A DNA stretch of 6,918 nucleotides. Source: Betaproteobacteria bacterium. Lineage in GTDB: Bacteria > Pseudomonadota > Gammaproteobacteria > Burkholderiales > Usitatibacteraceae. Of the stretch, positions 1 to 6,918 are shown in pieces; the first letter of the stretch is position 1, and each line of letters starts with the position of its first letter. Location of the stretch: contig PQAI01000113.1 of assembly GCA_003105245.1 (NCBI GenBank), forward strand, positions 2,213 through 9,130, read 5' to 3'. The position numbers were made by a program, and so were the translations under genes. Below the pieces are notes generated by a model. It was not told the DNA's origin, did no database searches, and saw nothing but the letters and a program-made list of their open reading frames with translations.

Positions 1-548
1 TGCGGATCGGCCTTCATGGACTGCTCGGCGGTGAGGCGGTAGACGAGGAAGCTCGCCTGCGGCCCCCAGCACAGCGTCCCGTCCGCCAGCGCCTCGCGCA
101 CCGCCGGCAGGTTGTCCAGCGCCCAGCGCAGCTTGCTCGCCCCGTAATGCGCGGACAGGAAGAGCCCGGTCTTGCGGTGGACCTCCTCCGCCTGCGGCTC
201 GAACTGCCGCAGCCACTCGTGCGCGCGGCGGTCCTGCCAGCTGAACACCGGCGAGAGCGGCCGGCCGCCGTTGGAATCCCAGCAGGCGCAGCTCGCGCGC
301 TGGCTCGCGAGCCCCGCGGCCACGATGTCCTGGCGGCGGTCCCCCAGCTTCACGATCGCCTGCAGGACCGCGGCGTAGATGGAGGCGACCATCGCCTCGC
401 CGTCCTGCTCGGCCCGGTCGGGCTGCGGGCGGACGAGGCCCAGGTCCTTCGAGCCGGTGGCCACCACCTCCCCGCGCGCGTCCAGGACCACCGCGCGGCT
501 TGCGTGGGTGCCCTGGTCGATCGCGAGGTAGAGAGGCTCCCCGCTCAC
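1..548 (-). CDS. FGGY-family carbohydrate kinase, N-terminal part (runs off the window)
   Basis: Cytoplasmic ATP-dependent sugar or polyol kinase of the FGGY family (actin-like fold). Only the first 182 codons are present; the family is usually about 500 residues. The phosphate-binding signature is at residues 8-14 (LAIDQGT), followed by SRAVVLD (17-23), SQR at 82-84, FSWQDRR at 102-108 and a TGL...SKLRW stretch at 127-142. These align without gaps to the N-terminal half of glycerol kinase. Two glycerol-contact positions differ: the Glu after the conserved Arg is Ala85, and the active-site Tyr aligns with His134. The Arg (84) and Trp (104) contacts remain. The substrate is therefore probably not glycerol and cannot be named. 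The start is GTG at 548; a GGGGTGA stretch 6 bases upstream serves as ribosome binding site, and the frame offers no better start. It begins 15 bases after the trpB2 stop, suggesting one transcript. The family is clear, the substrate unknown. Confidence 0.86.
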   Translation of the reverse strand, partial: MSGEPLYLAIDQGTHASRAVVLDARGEVVATGSKDLGLVRPQPDRAEQDGEAMVASIYAAVLQAIVKLGDRRQDIVAAGLASQRASCACWDSNGGRPLSPVFSWQDRRAHEWLRQFEPQAEEVHRKTGLFLSAHYGASKLRWALDNLPAVREALADGTLCWGPQASFLVYRLTAEQSMKADP

Positions 549-563
549 GGGGAAATCACCCCG

Positions 564-1934
564 TCAGGCCGGCTCCGCCACCGAGGGCAGCCCCGCCAGC
601 GCCATGGCGAGCTCCTTCTCGTCGTAGTCGATGTCCTTCAGCTTGCCGCCGAAGTAGTCGATGTAGGCCTGCATGTCGAAGTGGCCGTGGCCGCACAGGT
701 TGAAGAGGATCGAGCGCGAGACGCCCTCCTCCTTGCACTTGAGGGCCTCGACGATGGCGCCCTTCACCGCGTGGTTGGCCTCCGGCGCCGGGACGATGCC
801 CTCCGCGCGGGCGAACTGCACCCCCGCCTCGAAGCACGCCATCTGGTGGTAGGCGGTCGACGTGATGAGCCCCAGCTCCTGCAGGTGCGAGACCAGCGGC
901 GCCATGCCGTGGTAGCGCAGGCCGCCGGCGTGGAAGCCTGGCGGGGTGAAGGTCGAGCCCAGCGTGTGCATCTTCGTGAGCGGCGTGAGGTGCGCCGTGT
1001 CGCCGAAGTCGTAGGCGTAGCGCCCGCGCGTGAGGCTGGGGCAGGCGGCCGGCTCGACGGCGACGATGCGCACTTTCCTGCCGCCGCGAAGCTGCGCGCC
1101 GATGAACGGAAAGGCGATGCCGGCGAAGTTGGAGCCGCCGCCCGTGCAGCCCACGATCACGTCGGGGTAGTCGCCCGCCATCTCGAGCTGCGCGATGGCT
1201 TCCTGGCCGATCACCGTCTGGTGCAGGAGCACGTGGTTGAGCACGCTGCCCAGCGCGTACTTGGTGTCGTCGCGCTGCGCGGCCACTTCCACGGCCTCCG
1301 AGATGGCGATCCCGAGGCTGCCCGGATGGTCGGCGCGCTTGGCGAGGATCTCGCGGCCGGAGTGCGTCTCGTTGGAAGGGGATGCGACGCAGCGCGCGCC
1401 GTAGGTCTCCATGAGGGCGCGGCGGTAGGGCTTCTGGTCGTAGGAGACGCGCACCATGAAGACCTGCACCTCCAGGCCGAAGACGGAGCCCGCGAAGGCG
1501 AGCGAGCTGCCCCACTGCCCTGCTCCCGTCTCGGTGATGAGCCGCTTCACGCCCGCCTGCTTGTTGTAGAAGGCCTGGGCCACGGCGGTGTTGGGCTTGT
1601 GGCTTCCCGCGGGCGAGACGCCCTCGTACTTGTAGTAGATGCGCGCCGGGGTCTGCAGCGCCTTCTCCAGGCGGCGGGCGCGGTAGAGGGGCGTGCACCG
1701 CCATTGCTTGTAGACGTCCCTCACCGGCTCGGGAATCGGGATCTCGCGCTCGGTGGAAACCTCCTGGAGGATCAGCTCCATCGGGAAGAGCGGCGCCAGG
1801 TCGTCGGGGCCGATGGGCTTCTTCGTGCCCGGATGCAGCACCGGCGGCAGCGCCTTGGGCAGGTCGGCCGCGATGTTGTACCAGGACTTCGGGATGCTCT
1901 CTTCGCCAAGAAGGTACTTGACGGTGTCGCTCAT
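564..1934 (-). CDS. trpB2: Tryptophan synthase beta chain, TrpB2 type (PLP enzyme)
   Basis: PLP-dependent enzyme of the TrpB2 branch, which condenses indole with L-serine (or O-phosphoserine in some members) to give tryptophan in the cytoplasm. It is 456 residues, longer than the ~400 of classical TrpB1, as expected for TrpB2. The Schiff-base lysine is Lys113 in SHKPNTA (111-117). The catalytic Glu lies in ETGAGQWG (135-142), where TrpB1 typically has ETGAGQHG. The PLP-phosphate loop is GCTGGGSN (262-269), and CGHGHFD (414-420) lies in the C-terminal cofactor region. The N-terminal extension (about 1-75, with WYN and PEPVRDVY) is also typical of TrpB2. The ATG at 1934 has a GGAGAG ribosome binding site about 10 bases upstream. 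No trpA is in the window, so a stand-alone indole-salvage role is plausible, as proposed for other TrpB2 proteins. Its own leader (1935-2060) has strong hairpins. The other long frames over this gene are compositional shadows. Confidence 0.93.
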   Translation of the reverse strand: MSDTVKYLLGEESIPKSWYNIAADLPKALPPVLHPGTKKPIGPDDLAPLFPMELILQEVSTEREIPIPEPVRDVYKQWRCTPLYRARRLEKALQTPARIYYKYEGVSPAGSHKPNTAVAQAFYNKQAGVKRLITETGAGQWGSSLAFAGSVFGLEVQVFMVRVSYDQKPYRRALMETYGARCVASPSNETHSGREILAKRADHPGSLGIAISEAVEVAAQRDDTKYALGSVLNHVLLHQTVIGQEAIAQLEMAGDYPDVIVGCTGGGSNFAGIAFPFIGAQLRGGRKVRIVAVEPAACPSLTRGRYAYDFGDTAHLTPLTKMHTLGSTFTPPGFHAGGLRYHGMAPLVSHLQELGLITSTAYHQMACFEAGVQFARAEGIVPAPEANHAVKGAIVEALKCKEEGVSRSILFNLCGHGHFDMQAYIDYFGGKLKDIDYDEKELAMALAGLPSVAEPA

Positions 1935-1963
1935 GGTCTTCTCTCTCTCCGCAAATGGACGAA

Positions 1964-2003
1964 GCGTGTCTCGGGCACCAGTTTACCCGTGCCCGGGACA
2001 CGC
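1964..2003 (-). repeat. Large inverted repeat (stem-loop) in the trpB2 leader
   Basis: Two 15-base arms, 1964-1978 and 1989-2003, pair at 14 of 15 positions around a 10-base loop. The odd position (1971 against 1996) is a C/A mismatch in minus-strand RNA and would be a G-U wobble in plus-strand RNA. The stem is strong and GC-rich, and ends 29 bases before the trpB2 start codon. No T-run follows it in either direction, so it is not a classical intrinsic terminator. It could be a processing or mRNA-stability element between fccB and trpB2, or a protein-binding dyad. Confidence 0.6.
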
Positions 2004-2020
2004 CATCGACCATCGGGCCG

Positions 2021-2041
2021 CCGGCGCTTGACGCCGGTCAA
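2021..2041. promoter_or_regulatory. Overlapping hairpin and FNR/DNR-like dyad after fccB
   Basis: Two overlapping symmetric elements lie just downstream of the fccB stop. The first is a 6-base GC stem, CCGGCG at 2021-2026 and CGCCGG at 2032-2037, with a 5-base loop. The second is TTGACGCCGGTCAA at 2028-2041, which has the TTGA-N6-TCAA layout of an FNR/DNR box with both half-site cores intact. No convincing -10 hexamer sits at class II spacing on the minus strand, where the sequence is GC-rich stem. Regulation through this dyad is therefore only a possibility, and the hairpin may simply mark the end of fccB. No T-run follows. Confidence 0.35.
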
Positions 2042-2060
2042 CCGGCCACGCGCCGCCGGC

Positions 2061-3401
2061 CTACGCGAACGTGTCGCGCATGAGGGTGCGGAACCAGACG
2101 AACATGTCCTCGTAGTGGTCCTTGCTCGCCGCGAGTGCCTCGCCCGAGGCCCCCGGCACGGTCTTCATCGTCCCGGTGGCGGGATCGTAGGCGAACACGG
2201 CCGTGAGCCAGGAGGCGGTCGACAGCGTGATGGGCGAGTAGCACGAGGAGTTGGTCACCGGCGAGGGATCGGGGAGGTTTCCGCCCAGCAGCCGCAGGAT
2301 CGCATCGGCGCAGACCTTGCCTTCCTGGTTGCCGATGTGGCCCGCCTTGGGCTGCGTCGTGGCGGAAGCGTCGCCGATCACGTGGATGCCGCCCATCGCG
2401 GTCGACTCGTAGCTCAGCACGTCCACGCCCGCGAAGCCGCGGGCGGCGTTGCCCACGCCGATGTCGGCCAGCAGGCGCGGGCCCACGTTGGTGGGGATCA
2501 CGTTGAGCGCGTCGCCCCGGAACGGGCCCATCGCGGTGTGAACGGTGCGCGTGGCCGTGTCCACCGAAGTCACCGGCGCGTTGGGCACGTAGGTGATGAC
2601 CCCCGCGTGCGTCACCTCGAATGCGCGCGTGAAGTTCTCGCGCTCCGCGGTGATTCCGGCGTTCGCGTCGAGGACGACCACCCTCGCCCCGGGGCGGTTG
2701 CGCTTCAGCCAGTCCGCCACCACGCAGGCGCGCTCGTAGGGCCCGGGCGGGCAACGGTACGGCGTCGGCGGAATCGTCATGACGAAGGTCCCGCCCGCCG
2801 GGATGGCCCGGATCTGGTCGCGCAGCAGCAGCGTCTGCGGCCCGGCCTGCCAGGCGTGGGGCGCGAGCGAGCGCGCTTCCGGCGTCTCCAGGCCCGCGGG
2901 CCAGGCGAAGTCGATGCCGGGCGCCACGACCAGCCGGTCGTAGTCGAGCACCTGCAGGCCGGAGGCCGTGGCCACGGTGAGCCGCCTGGCGATCGGATCG
3001 GCGCCCACCGCCTCGCCCTGGACCACCTTGACGCCGTAGGTCGAGGCGAGGCGCCCGTAGTCGAACGCGAGGCTCGTCATCGCCACCGTGTCGGTGAGCA
3101 CGAGGTTCGAGAGGATGTTCGAGGTGTAGCGTGGCGCGCGCTCGACGAGGGTGACCTGCACGCCCGCGCCGCCCCACAGGCGAAGGAACTTGGCCACCGA
3201 CGCCCCGGCCATGCCGCCGCCCACCACGACGACGCGCCCCGAAAGCCCCGTGGAGGGCAACGCGGCAGTCGAAGTGGCGGTCGTGCCGGACGAGGACGCG
3301 GATTCGTGGTCATCGTCGTCGGCCAGCACGGCGGGGGGAAGCCCGGCGGCGGCAAGCATCGCGGCGAGGCGGGAGATGAACTGCCTTCTGTTGTTGGTCA
3401 T
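2061..3401 (-). CDS. fccB: Flavocytochrome c sulfide dehydrogenase, flavoprotein subunit (Tat-exported)
   Basis: Periplasmic FAD subunit that oxidises sulfide to sulfur or polysulfide and passes electrons to its cytochrome c partner. 446 residues. A Tat signal (NRRQFIS near residues 4-10, hydrophobic stretch to about 26) probably ends at Ala27, followed by an Asp/Ser/Thr-rich linker (28-50). The FAD dinucleotide motif is VVVVGGGMAGA (57-67), with the second FAD motif GIHVIGDA at 338-345. RCPPGPYER (216-224) and NSSCYS (384-389) carry Cys217 and Cys387, matching the redox-disulfide pair (Cys161/Cys337) of Allochromatium FccB; Glu223 matches its active-site Glu167. The C-terminus (DTFA) is in the family's usual form, so the gene is full length. 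There is no cysteine before residue 217: the position of the covalent-FAD cysteine (YTCYLSN in Allochromatium) reads YTSNILSN (92-99), so FAD is probably bound non-covalently. The ATG at 3401 has an AGGAAGGGA ribosome binding site overlapping the fccA stop. Confidence 0.9.
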   Translation of the reverse strand: MTNNRRQFISRLAAMLAAAGLPPAVLADDDDHESASSSGTTATSTAALPSTGLSGRVVVVGGGMAGASVAKFLRLWGGAGVQVTLVERAPRYTSNILSNLVLTDTVAMTSLAFDYGRLASTYGVKVVQGEAVGADPIARRLTVATASGLQVLDYDRLVVAPGIDFAWPAGLETPEARSLAPHAWQAGPQTLLLRDQIRAIPAGGTFVMTIPPTPYRCPPGPYERACVVADWLKRNRPGARVVVLDANAGITAERENFTRAFEVTHAGVITYVPNAPVTSVDTATRTVHTAMGPFRGDALNVIPTNVGPRLLADIGVGNAARGFAGVDVLSYESTAMGGIHVIGDASATTQPKAGHIGNQEGKVCADAILRLLGGNLPDPSPVTNSSCYSPITLSTASWLTAVFAYDPATGTMKTVPGASGEALAASKDHYEDMFVWFRTLMRDTFA

Positions 3402-3415
3402 GGTCGGTCCCTTCC

Positions 3416-3724
3416 TCAGCGCTTCTGCTTCGAGAAATAGTCGGCGATGGAGCGCAGCTGCGCGTCGGTGTAGCCCAGCGCGTGGATGGTCATGATCTCG
3501 CCCCGCTTGTTCTCCGCCTTCATCTCGCGCAGCTCGCCGTAGATCTCGGAAGCGGACTTGCCCGCGAGGCGCTCGAAGGTGCCGTCGCCCCGCCCGTCGG
3601 TGCCGTGGCACTGGAAGCAGTTGGAGGCGAGAAGGCGCCCCGGGTGGGGGGGAGTACCGGTCTGCTGGGCACTCGCGGCGGCGGCGCCTAGGGCGGCGAG
3701 CGTGATGACGATCGTTCTTTTCAT
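3416..3724 (-). CDS. fccA: Monoheme cytochrome c, flavocytochrome c sulfide dehydrogenase cytochrome subunit
   Basis: Small periplasmic class I cytochrome c expected to take electrons from FccB and pass them to other soluble carriers. 102 residues: a Sec signal peptide (MKRTIVITLAALGAAAASA, cleavage near Ala19/Gln20), then about 82 mature residues. The single haem site is CFQCH (36-40), and Met78 in EIMTIHALGYTD is the likely sixth ligand. The C-terminal GYTDAQLRSIADYFSKQ helix is typical of this subunit type. It is monoheme, like the small subunit of green sulfur bacteria and unlike the diheme Allochromatium FccA. The start at 3724 is chosen because AGGAG lies 6 bases upstream and it begins exactly at the signal peptide; an in-frame ATG at 3787 would add a non-signal extension. 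The gene ends 14 bases before fccB. Cytochrome identity is certain; assignment as the FccB partner rests on adjacency and resemblance. Confidence 0.88.
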   Translation of the reverse strand: MKRTIVITLAALGAAAASAQQTGTPPHPGRLLASNCFQCHGTDGRGDGTFERLAGKSASEIYGELREMKAENKRGEIMTIHALGYTDAQLRSIADYFSKQKR

Positions 3725-3800
3725 GGAAGGCTCCTGGGTCCAAAGGGAACTTGAATGGGCGCATCGAAAGAGCAGAATGGATGCCACTATGAATTCCCTC

Positions 3801-3820
3801 GCCTTAACAAAGGCTTAAGG
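3801..3820. repeat. Nested inverted repeats upstream of fccA, possible operator
   Basis: CCTTAA (3802-3807) and TTAAGG (3815-3820) form a 6-base dyad with a 7-base spacer. Overlapping it, GCCTT (3801-3805) and AAGGC (3810-3814) form an alternative 5-base dyad with a 4-base spacer. The site lies 77-96 bases upstream of the fccA start codon, just upstream of a weak -10-like CATAGT. It is AT-rich in a GC-rich background, as operators often are. The binding protein is unknown. Confidence 0.35.
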
Positions 3821-3943
3821 TCTCCAGGGGGATTCCCCGGTTCGCCTCCCGGCGACAGGCGAAATACCCCCTTCGCGCCAAGCCCTTGAAACGCCGGGCC
3901 TTTTGGTGTCGCTTTCCGGCGTCGAAACGGAATTCAGGCTTTC

Positions 3944-5782
<1,839 letters not shown>

Positions 5783-5783
<1 letters not shown>

Positions 5784-5787
5784 AGGG
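5783..5787 (+). promoter_or_regulatory. Ribosome binding site of the TonB-dependent receptor, overlapping the nirS stop
   Basis: AAGGG (5783-5787) shares its first base with the nirS TGA and lies 7 bases before the ATG at 5795. This decides the receptor start and implies that ribosomes finishing nirS can reinitiate. ACCTCC at 5799-5804, codons 2-4 of the receptor, resembles the anti-Shine-Dalgarno sequence, and the CCCT at 5803-5806 could pair with the AGGG. Confidence 0.6.
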
Positions 5788-5794
5788 TTGTTCG

Positions 5795-6918
5795 ATGCAC
5801 CTCCCTGTTAGCCGGCGTATCCACGCCGGCTTTTTTTTGCCCGCGGCCGCCTGCCTGATCGCGGCGGCCCCGGTGAAGGCGGCGGCCCTCGAGGCCGCCT
5901 CCGCCGACGGCCGCTACCGGCTGGCGACGGACGATGCGGCGAAGGACCTGGTCGTGCTCTCTGGGGCCGACGGCCGGGAGCTTCGCCGCATCCCCCTTTT
6001 GGACCGCAACCGGCGCGCAGGCAAGCTCGGCTGGATCATCGACCTGCCGCGGCGGCAGAGCTTCCTCGCCGGCTTCGAATCGCTGCCGGAGGCGTGGGAG
6101 CTTCCCTATTCGGCCCGAACCGAGCCGGTCTACGACGGCCTGGTCCACGACTACCGCATGGGTGAAGGGATCGCCGACCGCGGTCCCTTGCCCGTGCGGC
6201 GCATCCCCCTTTCCGCCGCGATGCCGAAGCCCGTTCCCGACGAGCGCCAGGTCCACGTGTCGTGGGCCGATCCGTCGGCACCCGGCAAGCTCAACGTCCT
6301 GAACCTCGACGTGCGGCGCATCGTGGCGCAGGTCGACGCGCCGGTGCGCTCCGATGCCGCCCCGCGCGAACCCGCGCCCGCGGAACCTCCCCCTGCCCCG
6401 CCCTCCGGGCTGCCCAAGATCGAGAAGGTGCAGGTCGTCGCGGCGGTGAGCCGCGTGCAGGAGCTCGTCGAGTCGGTGCCGGCCACCGTGAGCGTGATCG
6501 AACGCGACGATGTCTTCCGGGAAGCCGCCGGCAACCTGCGCGACCTGGTGCGCTACGAACCCGGCGTCACCATCGAGAACACGCCCACGCGCTTCGGCCT
6601 GGGCAACTTCAACATCCGCGGCCTCGAGGGCAATCGCGTCCAGATGACCGTGGATGGCATCCGCCTGCCCGAGAGCTACCGGGTGGGAAGCTTCTCCAAC
6701 GCTTCGCGCAACGCCCTGGGCATCGGCCTGTTGCGGCAGGTCGAGATCGTGCGCGGACCGTCCTCCGCCATCCACGGCTCCGACGCGCTGGCCGGGGTGG
6801 TGGCCTTCACCACGCTGGACCCGTCGACCTTTCTCGCCGGCGGCAAGTCCGTCGGGGGCGAGGCCTTCGCGGCGCACGCCGACGCCGACAGGTCCAGCGG
6901 CATCGGCGGCGCCGTCGC
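5795..6918 (+). CDS. TonB-dependent receptor, haem-receptor type, with an unusual N-terminal domain (runs off the window)
   Basis: Outer-membrane active transporter; 374 codons are present, with most of the barrel missing. A signal peptide (about 1-29, hydrophobic FFLPAAACLIAAAP) precedes an extra domain (about 31-185). That domain has three propeller-blade-like strand units: DLVVLSGADGRELRRIPL (51-68), SFLAGFESLPEAWELPYS (89-106) and LNVLNLDVRRIVAQVD (166-181). From memory it resembles part of cytochrome-D1-domain proteins; this was not checked. A Pro/Ala/Glu-rich linker (188-204) leads to a TonB-box-like KIEKVQVVAAV (208-218) and the plug (about 220-345): FNIRGLEGNRVQMTVDGIR (272-290), VEIVRGPSSAIHGSDALAG (316-334) and VVAFTTLDPSTFL (335-347). 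The last pattern is typical of haem/haemoglobin/transferrin receptors, so haem or iron-haem is the likeliest substrate; copper, as for denitrifier NosA/OprC, is an alternative. The extra domain is placed like a FecA signalling domain but does not look like one. An intrinsic terminator lies within codons 6-15. Confidence 0.88.
   Translation, partial: MHLPVSRRIHAGFFLPAAACLIAAAPVKAAALEAASADGRYRLATDDAAKDLVVLSGADGRELRRIPLLDRNRRAGKLGWIIDLPRRQSFLAGFESLPEAWELPYSARTEPVYDGLVHDYRMGEGIADRGPLPVRRIPLSAAMPKPVPDERQVHVSWADPSAPGKLNVLNLDVRRIVAQVDAPVRSDAAPREPAPAEPPPAPPSGLPKIEKVQVVAAVSRVQELVESVPATVSVIERDDVFREAAGNLRDLVRYEPGVTIENTPTRFGLGNFNIRGLEGNRVQMTVDGIRLPESYRVGSFSNASRNALGIGLLRQVEIVRGPSSAIHGSDALAGVVAFTTLDPSTFLAGGKSVGGEAFAAHADADRSSGIGGAV
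5811..5838 (+). terminator. Intrinsic terminator after nirS, inside the receptor's signal-peptide codons
   Basis: GCCGGCGT (5811-5818) and ACGCCGGC (5823-5830) form a perfect 8-base stem with a 4-base loop (ATCC), followed directly by eight T (5831-5838). The stem begins 28 bases after the nirS stop, a usual place for a terminator. It also encodes receptor residues Ser6-Gly12, and the T-run encodes Phe13-Phe14-Leu15 of the signal peptide. It may end most nirS transcripts, with the receptor made from read-through when translating ribosomes melt the stem. Confidence 0.8.
5987..6212 (+). repeat. 13-base direct repeat encoding RIPL in the receptor's N-terminal domain
   Basis: CGCATCCCCCTTT occurs at 5987-5999 and again at 6200-6212, same strand and same reading frame; with the preceding codon each copy encodes RRIPL (residues 64-68 and 135-139). 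It may reflect repeated blade units in the domain or be chance in GC-rich coding sequence. Confidence 0.4.

Noticed and set aside
556..2013. A second long minus-strand frame overlapping trpB2, and a similar one at 2038-3177 overlapping fccB
   Set aside because: Both are Arg/Gly/Pro/His-rich +1/+2 shadows of genes whose correct frames carry complete family motifs.
147..3440. A plus-strand open frame of 1097 codons across the kinase, trpB2 and fccB
   Set aside because: It is antisense to three recognised genes, crosses their boundaries, is an Arg/Ala/Gly/His-rich composition typical of GC-rich shadow frames, and has no recognisable domain or ribosome binding site.
3731..3770. TTGAATGGGCGCATCGAA as an FNR-like site for fccA
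   Set aside because: The half-sites are 9 bases apart instead of 6, and the second is TCGA rather than TCAA, so the geometry does not fit.
3725..3787. In-frame ATG at 3787 extending the FccA cytochrome by 21 residues
   Set aside because: The extension spoils the signal peptide, while the ATG at 3724 has AGGAG at good spacing.
3882..3904. GC-rich stretch followed by TTTT in the control region, as a terminator
   Set aside because: The stem is only 4 bases with a 9-10-base loop and a short T-run, and no gene ends upstream of it on the plus strand.
5849..5860. Possible lipobox around Cys20 of the receptor
   Set aside because: The residues before the cysteine are Ala-Ala-Ala with no Leu at -3, and TonB-dependent receptors are not usually lipoproteins; a standard signal peptidase I site near VKA-A fits better.

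Overview
The window is a GC-rich stretch from what looks like a denitrifying, probably sulfur-oxidising proteobacterium. A betaproteobacterium is the best guess, from the overall look of NirS and the strong G/C third-position bias; this is inference, as no rRNA or other taxonomic marker is present. Six protein genes cover nearly all of it: four on the minus strand (left) and two on the plus strand (right), diverging from a 319-base control region at 3725-4043. The first and last genes run off the window edges.

Minus strand, in order of transcription: fccA (3724-3416), a small monoheme cytochrome c; fccB (3401-2061), the Tat-exported flavoprotein subunit of flavocytochrome c sulfide dehydrogenase; a 126-base gap rich in hairpins; a TrpB2-type tryptophan synthase beta chain (1934-564); and the N-terminal 182 codons of an FGGY-family sugar kinase (548-<1). 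fccA and fccB are 14 bases apart, and trpB2 and the kinase 15 bases apart, so each pair looks like a translationally coupled unit.

Plus strand: nirS (4044-5783), a complete cytochrome cd1 nitrite reductase with both haem sites intact, then a TonB-dependent outer-membrane receptor (5795->6918) starting 11 bases after the nirS stop. An FNR/DNR-type dyad is centred exactly 41.5 bases upstream of the start point implied by a -10-like hexamer, which fits anaerobic or NO-responsive activation of nirS.

Together the genes suggest periplasmic sulfide oxidation (FccAB) feeding electrons through c-type cytochromes to nitrite reduction (NirS), with a receptor of the haem-receptor type made alongside NirS. 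The most unusual points are: (1) the receptor carries a ~155-residue domain before its TonB box that looks like beta-propeller blades of the cytochrome-d1 kind, directly downstream of nirS, itself a d1 propeller; (2) a textbook intrinsic terminator lies inside the receptor's signal-peptide codons, where translation should control it; (3) FccB keeps its redox cysteine pair but lacks the cysteine that usually binds FAD covalently. No tRNA, rRNA, CRISPR array or insertion sequence was seen.
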